A stretch of 32,119 bases of DNA from Candidatus Blautia pullistercoris (GTDB taxonomy: Bacteria > Bacillota > Clostridia > Lachnospirales > Lachnospiraceae), in the NCBI GenBank assembly GCA_019114545.1, contig DXFG01000058.1, forward strand, positions 1 through 32,119, in the 5' to 3' direction. A program made the position numbers and the translations under genes. The notes under the pieces were generated by a model. It was not told the origin of the DNA. It saw only the letters and a program-made list of their open reading frames with translations, and searched no databases. Shown here in pieces: positions 18,450-28,050 of this stretch (position 1 is the stretch's first letter; each line of letters begins with the position of its first letter).

Positions 18450-19946
18450 TTAACCTTCGGTTCCTTCATCTGTATTTTCTTCATCAGTACTGGTGTCCTG
18501 GCTGCTCTCACCGTCTCCGCTCTGGGTGTCTCCCTGGCTGTCCTCCGTGGAGATCTCATCTTCATGCTGATCGATATAGTCCTGGGCATCCAGGGCATTC
18601 TGGGTTCCTGGATAATTATCCACTACTTTCTGATACCAGGAAACCGCATTTGCCACATCGCCTTTTCCTGCATAGGCCTGGGCCAGATAATACATGGATC
18701 TCCGATCCTGTGTGCCGATATTTACAGCCTTCGTCAGGCTCTCAATGGCAGCATCATAGTTTCCTGCGTTTATATAATTGATGCCTTCATCCCGGTACTG
18801 TCTTTTCAGAGTATCTCCTACCTGGTTCATAATCGTATCATAGATACTCTTTCCTTCTACTGAAAGAGAATCCGAACTCACCTCTGCAATGGCATTGGCT
18901 GCATTGGTAAAATTGCCCTGCTGATACTCATCCCAGGCCTTTAAAAGATTCTCATAATCGGTGGTCTGTTTCTCGGCCGCTTCGATCTGGCTCTGGGCCG
19001 TATCTACAGATTCCTGGGAAGCATTCATCTGTTCCTGGAGGCGCTCCAGTTCCGCTGCCTGGGTAGCCATCTGATTGCTGTAATCTACCACCTTCTGATT
19101 CGCCGCTTCGTTGACATTCTGGGTAATGGCAGGCACCACCAAAAACCAGAGAGCCGCCGCACCCACCACCAGTCCCAGCACAAGATTTACCAGGGTATTC
19201 GTGATGGTCTTTTCCCGGAATTCAGGAGGCTGTATCACAACATCATTTCCGGACCGGTAGATCAGACTTCCGTCCTTTCCTTCCCTCTCTTTCTCCCGCA
19301 TGCCAAACCGTGGTTCCAGATTTGTCCGCCTTCCGGTCTGTTCCTCTACTTCTTTGAGAAATCTCAGGGTAGTGGTATTGCTCTTATCGATCTTGGCCGC
19401 TGTTTTCAACTGTCTTCTGGCCTTCTCATACTCTTCTTCATGGATATAGATCAAAGAAAGGAGGTGATATCCTTTAATCAGCTTAGGATTGCTGGCCAAT
19501 ACTTTTTTCAGCTGCATTTTCGCCATATCTGTGTTGCCGCTTCTGCAGTATTCCAGACACTGGTTATATTTTCTTATACTGTTGTTAATTTCATCCAGAC
19601 GGTTTCCGTCCTTCTGAAGCTGACTGATATATCCGGCTGCAGGATTGTCTGCAGGCATCATATTTTTACTGATCACCCAGTGACTGAGAGCCGCTACTAC
19701 TTCTCCTGTTTCAAAATACACCAGTCCCAGCAGATTCCTGGCCTGTATGTTCAGTTTATTCATTTTCAGGCTTCGCTTCAGACAGGTAATGGCTCCTGAC
19801 AGATCCCTGACCTGGGCTTTTTCAAGTCCCTGGTTATAATAAAGATTTGACAAAGCCCACGCCTTTTTCTGGGCTGTCACCCTGCATCCGCACTTGGGAC
19901 AATACTCAGAGGCAGTCAGCGGAGCGTTGCATATCATACAATTCAT
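18450..19946 (-). CDS. Zinc-ribbon plus TPR-repeat membrane protein with coiled coil
   Basis: CMICNAP...CPKCGCRV zinc ribbon; TPR-like repeats; TM VLGLVVGAAALWFLVVPAI; further TPRs and acidic C-terminus. Confidence 0.8.
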   Translation of the reverse strand: MNCMICNAPLTASEYCPKCGCRVTAQKKAWALSNLYYNQGLEKAQVRDLSGAITCLKRSLKMNKLNIQARNLLGLVYFETGEVVAALSHWVISKNMMPADNPAAGYISQLQKDGNRLDEINNSIRKYNQCLEYCRSGNTDMAKMQLKKVLASNPKLIKGYHLLSLIYIHEEEYEKARRQLKTAAKIDKSNTTTLRFLKEVEEQTGRRTNLEPRFGMREKEREGKDGSLIYRSGNDVVIQPPEFREKTITNTLVNLVLGLVVGAAALWFLVVPAITQNVNEAANQKVVDYSNQMATQAAELERLQEQMNASQESVDTAQSQIEAAEKQTTDYENLLKAWDEYQQGNFTNAANAIAEVSSDSLSVEGKSIYDTIMNQVGDTLKRQYRDEGINYINAGNYDAAIESLTKAVNIGTQDRRSMYYLAQAYAGKGDVANAVSWYQKVVDNYPGTQNALDAQDYIDQHEDEISTEDSQGDTQSGDGESSQDTSTDEENTDEGTEG

Positions 19947-19957
19947 AAACTTCTCCC

Positions 19958-20107
19958 CTATTTATCTGAAGTGCTGCTGTTGTCTTTTATCATCTCTTTC
20001 AGGATGTCAATTACATCCGTCAGATCCTGCTGGTAAATGGCGCCTTCTGCATCATCCACTTCCAGACAGGGCTGAAATTTTTTCAGTTCTTCTTCAAAAT
20101 TAATCAT
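19958..20107 (-). CDS. Small 49-aa acidic protein, missing from the supplied ORF track
   Basis: MINFEEELKKFQPCLEVDDAEGAIYQQDLTDVIDILKEMIKDNSSTSDK; start overlaps folC stop; GGAGG RBS upstream. Confidence 0.65.
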   Translation of the reverse strand: MINFEEELKKFQPCLEVDDAEGAIYQQDLTDVIDILKEMIKDNSSTSDK

Positions 20108-21401
20108 GGAACGTCCTCCTTACATAATCTTTTATCTCCCCTGCAAGATAGAGGGAACCGGCCACGAACATCAGACCATTCCCTTTCTGAGCATATGCCA
20201 TATCAAATGCTTTTTCCGGATTCGGCTGTGCATATACATTCTGGCATCCCTCTTTTTTAAAAAGCTCTGCCAGCTCTGCGGCCGACTGCTTCCTGCTTCC
20301 CCATATCTCCGTGGTCACCACGCAGGAAAAATGCAGTCCCCGGCAAATCTCATGGATCATATCCCGGAAATCCTTGTCCGATACTGTGGAAAACAGCAGT
20401 GTGATGGGATAATCCTTCTGAAAGAATTCTACCGTCTCTGCAAACTTTGCAATCCCGTCCTCATTGTGGGCGCCGTCTACGATCACCCCAGGCAGTATAG
20501 TCTCCATTCTTCCCTGCCAGCGGGTATTTCTCATGCCCCGAATCAGAGTGTCTTTCTCCAGATGATGATCTTTTTTCAGAACCCCCATAGCCTCCAGCGC
20601 CAGGGCAGCATTCATCATCTGATATCTGGCAATAAACGGAACAAACAGTTCGGTCTCCCCGTATACCCTGGAATCAGAAACAAAACGGATTCCTTCAGGA
20701 GTATAGTCCTTCAGTTTCTGATTTTCCTCCTTCATTTCATACCAAGGGCATTCCAGACTTTCCGCCCGGCCTCTTATCACCTCTGCGGCTTCCGGATTAT
20801 TCCCGTCAAAGACCACCGGCACACCGGGTTTAATGATCCCCGCTTTTTCTCCTGCGATCTCCCGGATGGTATTGCCCAGATATTCCACATGATCCAGACT
20901 GATAGAAGTGATCACACAGACCAGCGGATTTCTCACAGAGTTTGTGGCATCCAGCCTTCCCCCGAGCCCGGTTTCCAGTACAATATAGTCAACCTCTTCT
21001 TTTGCAAAGATCAACATGCCCATCAGAAATAAAAACTCAAAGTATGTGGGGTGGTAGTCACCTTTTTCCACCAGAGAATCTGCCAGTTCCTTCACACGGC
21101 AGAAGGCCTCCAGAAAAATCTCATCGGAAACCATCACCTCATTGATCTGAAAACGTTCGTTGATCTTCACCAGATGGGGAGAGGTGAACAGACCGCATTT
21201 ATAGCCCCCTTCCTCCAGCATGGTGGAGATAAAAGCACAGACGCTGCCTTTCCCATTGGTTCCCGCTACGTGGATGATCTTTTTCCCTTCATCAGGACTT
21301 CCTAAAAGATCCAGGCAGTGTCTGGTATGTTCCAGTTTATTCTTTGTTGTAAACTTCGGTATATCTTCGATATATTGAACCGCTTCTTCATAAGTGAACA
21401 A
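20100..21401 (-). CDS. folC: Bifunctional folylpolyglutamate/dihydrofolate synthase
   Basis: HVAGTNGKGSVCAFISTMLEEGGYKCGLFTSPHLVKINERF; DGAHNEDGIAKF. Confidence 0.95.
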   Translation of the reverse strand: MFTYEEAVQYIEDIPKFTTKNKLEHTRHCLDLLGSPDEGKKIIHVAGTNGKGSVCAFISTMLEEGGYKCGLFTSPHLVKINERFQINEVMVSDEIFLEAFCRVKELADSLVEKGDYHPTYFEFLFLMGMLIFAKEEVDYIVLETGLGGRLDATNSVRNPLVCVITSISLDHVEYLGNTIREIAGEKAGIIKPGVPVVFDGNNPEAAEVIRGRAESLECPWYEMKEENQKLKDYTPEGIRFVSDSRVYGETELFVPFIARYQMMNAALALEAMGVLKKDHHLEKDTLIRGMRNTRWQGRMETILPGVIVDGAHNEDGIAKFAETVEFFQKDYPITLLFSTVSDKDFRDMIHEICRGLHFSCVVTTEIWGSRKQSAAELAELFKKEGCQNVYAQPNPEKAFDMAYAQKGNGLMFVAGSLYLAGEIKDYVRRTFHD

Positions 21402-21522
21402 GCTGTATCCCTCCTGTCCTGCAGAAATGGAGATCTTCCGGCATCCCGTCTGTCTCGGCGGGCTACACTATTTTTGAAAGCCCACGGATTACTTTGAAAC
21501 CGGGCTTTCATAGTAAAGCAAA

Positions 21523-21594
21523 GACACCACTTCTGTTATAATGATCGGCCTGGCCAAGTGCCAGGGTCACTTATCATTATAATGAAGTGGTGAC
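21523..21594. repeat. 72-nt near-perfect interrupted palindrome
   Basis: GACACCACTTC/GAAGTGGTGAC, TTATAATGAT/ATCATTATAA and CCTGGC/GCCAGG nested arms. Confidence 0.75.
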
Positions 21595-21634
21595 AATATG
21601 CAAGCAAATTATGTCGTCTGGAGAAAAAAGCTCT

Positions 21635-23758
21635 CTATTCTTCCTGATTTTCTCCCGTCTGTTCCTCTTCAGCAGAAGTCCCTTCCGTCTGAGTTTCGTC
21701 CGTTTCCTGGACCTGCTCCTCTTCTTCATCGGCCGGTGCCTGGGTCAGGACTGCCTCCTGGCTGCCCTCCGGCGGTTCGTGATAAATATAGCTTTCTGTT
21801 CTGGTCAGAACTCTGTGGGTAGAGCTGTTGCTTCTGGTGGCAATGTCCACTTCATCTCCGTCCTGCAGAAGGTCTGTCAGGACAAGAAGGGTATTTTCAT
21901 CTATAAAGGTGGCTTCCACCAGTTCTCCGTTCACTTCCAGATACGAAGACTGGGTAAAGTTAGAGCCCCGGATATAATATCTGCCTTCCGAGATTTCTTC
22001 GATACTGTCAAGCTGTGTATCTACCACACCCAATTTCATATCCGTCTTTTCATACGGGGTTTCTCCTCCATAGACATACCTTTCTCCGTAAAGAATGTCA
22101 TACTGGAGCATTTCCAGATCTACCTGATAATCCTGGGTATTCTTTCTGGCCTGGTGGAAACGGAAAACATTTCCTTCGTGAATCCCCACCCGGTCCATGA
22201 CCTCTGCCGCCATCTGGTAGGCTGCCAGGTTTTTGTCCTGCTTCTCCAGGCCCATGTTATCCCAGATCACATACTGGGTCTGGAAAAGATAACGGTTCTT
22301 CATATCCGTCACCGTCAGATCCATAGTCGGAAGATGATCACCGTACATCACAAGGACCACATCCTCATCTAACTGGGACAGAGCATCGGTCAGCTCACCG
22401 ATAAACTGGTCCATCTCATAGATCTGGTTGCAGTAGTATTCCCATTTATTGTCCTGGGCCTCTGTACTGCTGCCGGATACTGTAATCTTCGGATCCTCCA
22501 GCACCGGTTCTTCCGGATAATCTCCGTGCCCCTGAACAGAGATTGTGTATACATAATCCGGGCCTTCTGTAGACTCCATAGCCTGAAGGATATACTTAGT
22601 CAGGTTCCTGTCCCGGATCCAGTCGTTAGGGTTGGTATCATCCTGCTCAGACATATATTCAGAGGAAGTAAATGTATCAAATCCCAGGTTCGCAAACACC
22701 CGTCTTCTTCCGTAGAAATTCGCTTCATTATTGTGGATTGCGTGAGTGCCATAACCCAGATTCTTCAGAACGTAAGCTGCGCTCTCACAGGTTTCTGTTT
22801 CCAGGATTCCTTTGTAAGGATACTCTCCCGGTCCAAAATAGTGCATGCTCATTCCGGTAATAGATTCAAATTCTGTGTTCGCCGTACCCGCTCCTACAGA
22901 AGGCACTTTATAATATCCGGATGAATATTCCTCCATCAGCTTCCGGAAATTGGGAATGGGATCCTCAGACACATTCAGGTAATTTACCAGTGTAGGATCA
23001 AAAAAAGATTCCAACTGGAGGAAGAGAATATTGGGCCGGCTGTCTCCTGTTTCAGGAAGTGAATCTTCACTGTCAATGATCTCCTCCACAGCACTTTCCG
23101 AGTAATCCCTGGGGCAGCTGATCCCGGTGTTAAAAATGGTAGTCGCAAGGCAGTAGGGATACCCATAATCCTCATAAGCAAAGGCAATATTTCCAAAGTA
23201 GTTGGAAAGAACCCTGTTCTCCAGGGCCAGCCTGGTAGTTCCTGCAAATGCAAGTATTCCCACAATGATTAATGGCACATTCACCTTATAGCGAAGTTTT
23301 CCCTTATATCTGGGACCCTTGATAAACAGCAGGACCAAAGCCAGCACCGCCACTACTGCCAATACCACTACTACCCAGAAAAAGAAAGGGGGCAGATACC
23401 GGTCAGCTATCTCAAAGGCGTCGGTGATCATATGCAGGTCCGGCCCTGTAAAAGGCGTTACCCTGGTAGACAGCAGTACGCCATTAATGATTCCCAGTCC
23501 CATCCAGAAAATGGTAAGGATCGTCCTCCAGAAAACTCTTCTTCGGAAAAGATACACGATCAGCGTAGTTGTAAAGATCAAAAATGTGTTATACAGAAAG
23601 ACCAGAGGCCGTTCTGTCAGAAAATCTATGGCTTCCCAGATAGAATGTCTGGAAATCGCTTCTATAAAGAAGTAGCCTATAAATACCGCCAGGAACTGCA
23701 GCGGCACAGAAAACATATTCAGATATTTCAGGCATAATACCTTCCTGATTTCTTTCAT
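21635..23758 (-). CDS. LTA synthase (LtaS)-like sulfatase family membrane protein
   Basis: Five-TM N-terminus; RPNILFLQLESFFDPT; VPSVGAGTANTEFESITGMSM; VLVMYGDHLPTM; acidic C-terminal tail. Confidence 0.88.
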   Translation of the reverse strand: MKEIRKVLCLKYLNMFSVPLQFLAVFIGYFFIEAISRHSIWEAIDFLTERPLVFLYNTFLIFTTTLIVYLFRRRVFWRTILTIFWMGLGIINGVLLSTRVTPFTGPDLHMITDAFEIADRYLPPFFFWVVVVLAVVAVLALVLLFIKGPRYKGKLRYKVNVPLIIVGILAFAGTTRLALENRVLSNYFGNIAFAYEDYGYPYCLATTIFNTGISCPRDYSESAVEEIIDSEDSLPETGDSRPNILFLQLESFFDPTLVNYLNVSEDPIPNFRKLMEEYSSGYYKVPSVGAGTANTEFESITGMSMHYFGPGEYPYKGILETETCESAAYVLKNLGYGTHAIHNNEANFYGRRRVFANLGFDTFTSSEYMSEQDDTNPNDWIRDRNLTKYILQAMESTEGPDYVYTISVQGHGDYPEEPVLEDPKITVSGSSTEAQDNKWEYYCNQIYEMDQFIGELTDALSQLDEDVVLVMYGDHLPTMDLTVTDMKNRYLFQTQYVIWDNMGLEKQDKNLAAYQMAAEVMDRVGIHEGNVFRFHQARKNTQDYQVDLEMLQYDILYGERYVYGGETPYEKTDMKLGVVDTQLDSIEEISEGRYYIRGSNFTQSSYLEVNGELVEATFIDENTLLVLTDLLQDGDEVDIATRSNSSTHRVLTRTESYIYHEPPEGSQEAVLTQAPADEEEEQVQETDETQTEGTSAEEEQTGENQEE

Positions 23759-23801
23759 ACTCTCTCTCCTAAACCTCTATGCGGCAGCCCCCCTGCGCAT
23801 T

Positions 23802-26447
23802 TTACTGCAGCTGCGCTAATCTTTCTTTTACCTGTTCCATCATGGAAGTATAACGTTCCAGTTTGGCCCGTTCTTCATCAACTTTCGCTTTAGGCGCCTT
23901 ACTGATGAAACGTTCATTTCCAAGCATTCCGTTTACACGGGCAAGTTCTTTCGTTAATCTCTCTTCTTCTTTTTTCAGTCTCTCAATCTCTTTTTCCACA
24001 TCAACCAGCTCTGCAAAAGGCATATAGATTACAGCTTTAGAGGTAACGGCAGATACTGCATCCTCGTCAATGCCGGTCTTATCCTTCTGAACGATCACCT
24101 GGCTTGCATGAGCCAGAGACGCAAAGAATACTTCGCCTTCTTCAAAGATCTTTCGGATCTTCTCATCCTCTGCAGTTACGAAAACCTTAGCTTTCCTGCT
24201 GGGAGGAACGTTCATGCCTGTACGTACATTCCGGATACTTCTTACCGCTTCCTTGATGATCTCCACAGCTTCCTCTTCTTTGGCAAAGTTCCATTCTTCT
24301 TTAAATACCGGCCAGGAAGAGATCATAATGGATTCTTCCTCCGGATGAAGGGTACAGTAGATTTCTTCTGTGATAAAAGGCATATAAGGATGGAGCAGCT
24401 TCAGAGCATTTCCAAGAACCTTCTTCAGCGTCCACAGAGCCGCACCTTTGGTACTGTCTGTATCGCTGTAAAGTCTTGGTTTCACCATCTCGATGTACCA
24501 GTCGCAGAATTCTTCCCAGATAAAATCATATACCTTCTGCACCGCAATACCCAGCTCATATTTGTCCATATTTTCCGTAACATCTTTTGCCAGGGTGTTT
24601 ACCTTAGACAGGATCCATTTATCTGCTCCTGTAAGTTCTGCAAGATCCATGTTCTCAGGAACTTCCGCTTTCTCCAGGTTCATCATGATAAATCTGGATG
24701 CGTTCCATACCTTATTGGCAAAGTTCCGGCTGGATTCCGCTCTCTCCCAGTAGAAACGCATATCATTTCCCGGAGCGTTTCCGGTGATCAGAGTAAGGCG
24801 GAGCGCATCAGCGCCATACTTGTCGATCACTTCCAGGGGATCAATCCCGTTTCCAAGGGATTTGCTCATCTTTCTCCCCCGGGAATCTCTTACCAGCCCA
24901 TGAATCAGCACATGATGGAATGGAGTCTTTCCTGTCTGTTCCAGACCGGAGAATACCATACGGATTACCCAGAAGAAAATAATATCATAGCCTGTAACCA
25001 GCACATCTGTGGGATAGAAATATTCCATCTCCGGGGTCTTATCCGGCCAGCCCAGAGTAGAGAAGGGCCAAAGGGCTGAGGAAAACCAGGTATCCAGGGT
25101 ATCCTCGTCCTGATGGAAATGGGTGCAGCCGCATTTCGGGCATTTCCGGGGCATTTCTCTTGCAACTACGGTTTCACCGCACTCCTCACAGTAATAAGCC
25201 GGAATCCGGTGTCCCCACCAGAGCTGACGGGAGATACACCAGTCTCGGATATTTTCCAGCCAGTGGAGATAAGTCTTATCAAATCTTTCCGGAACAAATG
25301 TAAGATTCCCTTCTTTTAAGGTATCAATAGCAGCCTGAGCCATCTCTTTCATACGAACAAACCACTGAGGCTTGATCATAGGCTCTACGGTAGTGCCGCA
25401 GCGGTCATGGGTTCCTACGCTGTGAGAATGGGGAACCACCTTTACCAGAAGGCCCTGTTCCTTCAGATCCTCCACCATAGCTTTTCTGGCTTCATACCGG
25501 TCCATACCTGCATATTTGCCTCCCAGCTCATTAATGGTGGCATCATCATTCATAATGTTGATTTCTTCCAAATTGTGGCGTTTTCCCACTTCAAAGTCAT
25601 TAGGATCATGAGCCGGAGTGATCTTTACACAGCCGGTTCCAAACTCTTTATCCACATATTCATCAGCGATCACGGGGATCTCTCTGTCCGTGAGAGGCAG
25701 CTTGAGCATCTTTCCTACCAGGTGTTTATATCTTTCATCCTCCGGATTTACTGCCACTGCCGTATCTCCCAGAAGGGTTTCCGGACGGGTGGTGGCAATC
25801 TCTACATACTGTCCTTCCTCTCCCACTACCGGGTAGTTGATATGCCAGAAAAATCCGTCCTGGTCCTCATGTTCTACCTCTGCATCAGAGATGGACGTCT
25901 GGCATACCGGACACCAGTTGATGATCCTGGATCCTTTATAGATGTAGCCTTTCTCATAAAGCTTGATGAACACTTCCTGAACCGCCTTGGAACAGCCTTC
26001 GTCCATGGTAAAACGTTCCCTGTCCCAGTCAGCGGAAGCACCCAGCTTCTTTAGCTGATTGATAATCTTTCCGCCGTATTCCTCTTTCCAGGCCCAGGCA
26101 TATTTCAGGAATTCCTCCCTGCCAATCTCATTTTTATCAATACCCTGCTCTTTTAATTTTTCAATAACCTTTACCTCTGTGGCAATGGCTGCATGGTCGG
26201 TTCCCGGCTGCCACAGGGCCTCATATCCTTCCATTCTTTTAAAACGGATCAGGATATCCTGCATAGTCTCGTCCAGAGCGTGTCCCATATGGAGCTGTCC
26301 TGTTACATTTGGCGGGGGCATCACAATGGTAAAAGGTTTCTTGTCTGGGTTTACCTCTGCATGAAAATATTTGTTATCCAGCCATTTCTGATAAATGCGG
26401 TCTTCCAGACCTTTGGGGTCATAAGTTTTTGCAAGCTCTTTGCTCAT
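23802..26447 (-). CDS. valS: Valyl-tRNA synthetase
   Basis: [73 protein letters not shown]. Confidence 0.98.
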   Translation of the reverse strand: MSKELAKTYDPKGLEDRIYQKWLDNKYFHAEVNPDKKPFTIVMPPPNVTGQLHMGHALDETMQDILIRFKRMEGYEALWQPGTDHAAIATEVKVIEKLKEQGIDKNEIGREEFLKYAWAWKEEYGGKIINQLKKLGASADWDRERFTMDEGCSKAVQEVFIKLYEKGYIYKGSRIINWCPVCQTSISDAEVEHEDQDGFFWHINYPVVGEEGQYVEIATTRPETLLGDTAVAVNPEDERYKHLVGKMLKLPLTDREIPVIADEYVDKEFGTGCVKITPAHDPNDFEVGKRHNLEEINIMNDDATINELGGKYAGMDRYEARKAMVEDLKEQGLLVKVVPHSHSVGTHDRCGTTVEPMIKPQWFVRMKEMAQAAIDTLKEGNLTFVPERFDKTYLHWLENIRDWCISRQLWWGHRIPAYYCEECGETVVAREMPRKCPKCGCTHFHQDEDTLDTWFSSALWPFSTLGWPDKTPEMEYFYPTDVLVTGYDIIFFWVIRMVFSGLEQTGKTPFHHVLIHGLVRDSRGRKMSKSLGNGIDPLEVIDKYGADALRLTLITGNAPGNDMRFYWERAESSRNFANKVWNASRFIMMNLEKAEVPENMDLAELTGADKWILSKVNTLAKDVTENMDKYELGIAVQKVYDFIWEEFCDWYIEMVKPRLYSDTDSTKGAALWTLKKVLGNALKLLHPYMPFITEEIYCTLHPEEESIMISSWPVFKEEWNFAKEEEAVEIIKEAVRSIRNVRTGMNVPPSRKAKVFVTAEDEKIRKIFEEGEVFFASLAHASQVIVQKDKTGIDEDAVSAVTSKAVIYMPFAELVDVEKEIERLKKEEERLTKELARVNGMLGNERFISKAPKAKVDEERAKLERYTSMMEQVKERLAQLQ

Positions 26448-26499
26448 AATCTCCTCCTCTTGGTCATAAGGGTATCCTTACATAAAAAATACCCTCCAT

Positions 26500-26740
26500 A
26501 ACCATCTGCTTAATAGTTACAAAGGGCGACAAAGCCGCGGTACCACCTTTATTTATCACTCAAAGGTCCTGTAACGGGGACAAACCGGGAAAACCTACCA
26601 AATCTCACCCTTACAGGCAATCTCCTTCAGCCTTCCGGTTCAAAAGCTACCTTCCGCCCTTTTTCCTTAAACAATCTTTCAGCCGATGAATTGTTCTCTC
26701 TGCAAGTTCCCAGAGCGTACTCCTCTTTCTCATTACCTTT
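26500..26740 (-). promoter_or_regulatory. T-box leader of valS
   Basis: Minus strand T-box motif AAAGGTGGTACCGCGGC (around 26533-26550), stem I GAGGAGTACGC, probable specifier GUA in GAAGGTAGCTTTTGAA. Confidence 0.9.
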
Positions 26741-26808
26741 TTCTTTCGATGCCATGGATTTCTTTGCACTGCGTACTCCCGAAATCCATACATCTTCTCA
26801 TTTTTCTT

Positions 26809-26837
26809 ATCATAGTCATATTGAAAAGCTTTGTCAA
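26809..26837 (-). promoter_or_regulatory. Predicted promoter of the T-box/valS transcript
   Basis: Minus strand TTGACA (26837-26832), 17-nt spacer, TATGAT (26814-26809). Confidence 0.7.
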
Positions 26838-26994
26838 GATAGGAAATTGTGAATTTTTTCGTAAATTTAACAGAAAAGAAAGAAAAGATTTTCAAAAGGA
26901 AGCTGACATATGTTTCATGGGGCAGCTTCTTATGTTACTATAAAATCTGTAAACAACAGACTGAAATGTATTTAACAGCAGGAGGACCACAGCA

Positions 26995-28047
26995 TTGAAA
27001 GATCATTTATTCAAAAGCATATTAAAGACAGGAACCCTCTTGGGCGGGCTGGCTCTGGGTGCTGTTTCCTGGTACACGCTCCGGGAATACCGTCCCCAAA
27101 AAGTGACTCCTCTGCCTGCCCCGAAAGACGGACAGACACTTTCTCTGAAGGATCCCTTCCGGCTCCTTACCTGGAATATCGGCTTCGCCGGTTTTGACAA
27201 GACCATGGATTTCTTCATGGACGGAGGAAAAATGGTCCGCCCCAGAAACCGGGAACAAGTTGTAAAAAACATGAAGGGCATTAAAAAAATCCTGGACACC
27301 CAGAAGGCAGAGGTATATTTTCTCCAGGAAGTGGACCTGGACTCTTCCCGCTCCTACCGGATAGATCAACACCGCTATTTTGAAAAATCCCTGGGAATCC
27401 CGGGTATCTTTGCCTGGAACTATAAATGCGACTTTATCCCCTACCCTTTCCCTCCCCTGGGGAAAATGAGCAGCGGCCTTGGCACATTTACCGGTCTGAA
27501 GATCCGTTCAGCCCGGCGGCTGTCCCTTCCCGAATCTTTCTCCTGGCCGGTGAAGACCTGTAATCTGAAACGGTGTATTCTGGAAACCAGGATTCCCATA
27601 AGAGGCAGTTCCAGGGAACTGGTCCTTTTTAACTTTCACCTGGAAGCCTATGACAAAGGAGAAGGAAAACTGGCCCAGAGCCGCCTGCTGGCCAAAATCC
27701 TTTCCCTGGAATATGAAAAAGGCAATTATGTCATCGCCGGAGGAGATTTCAATCAAATCATAAAAGGAGAGGAAAAATATCCTCTCCACAAAAGCAAGAA
27801 CTGGACCCCCGGTCTGCTTGAGAAGGAATTTCTCCCTCCTCATTTTTCCATAGCTGCCGATGATACCTTTCCTACCTGCCGGCTTCTGGACCAGCCTTAT
27901 GACGGCTCTGCTGAAAAAGGCCGGGTATATGTACTGGACGGTTTTCTGGTGTCAGACAACCTGAAAGTCTCCAAGGTTTCCGTAGTGAATACTGATTTTG
28001 CCTATACAGATCATCAGCCTGTAATGCTGGAAGTACGCTTTCTGTAG
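26995..28047 (+). CDS. Endonuclease/exonuclease/phosphatase (EEP) family protein
   Basis: LLTWNIGFAGFD, VYFLQEVDLDSSRS, FNFHLEAYDKGEGKLAQSRLLAK, VIAGGDFNQ, YTDHQPVMLEVRF; TTG start after GCAGGAGGACC. Confidence 0.88.
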   Translation: MKDHLFKSILKTGTLLGGLALGAVSWYTLREYRPQKVTPLPAPKDGQTLSLKDPFRLLTWNIGFAGFDKTMDFFMDGGKMVRPRNREQVVKNMKGIKKILDTQKAEVYFLQEVDLDSSRSYRIDQHRYFEKSLGIPGIFAWNYKCDFIPYPFPPLGKMSSGLGTFTGLKIRSARRLSLPESFSWPVKTCNLKRCILETRIPIRGSSRELVLFNFHLEAYDKGEGKLAQSRLLAKILSLEYEKGNYVIAGGDFNQIIKGEEKYPLHKSKNWTPGLLEKEFLPPHFSIAADDTFPTCRLLDQPYDGSAEKGRVYVLDGFLVSDNLKVSKVSVVNTDFAYTDHQPVMLEVRFL

Positions 28048-28050
28048 CAT

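Noticed and set aside
20106-21032. 308-aa plus-strand ORF
   Set aside because: Antisense shadow of folC.
24108-25079. 323-aa plus-strand ORF
   Set aside because: Antisense shadow of valS.
26647-26895. 82-aa minus-strand ORF upstream of valS
   Set aside because: Overlaps the predicted promoter and T-box leader; no family resemblance.
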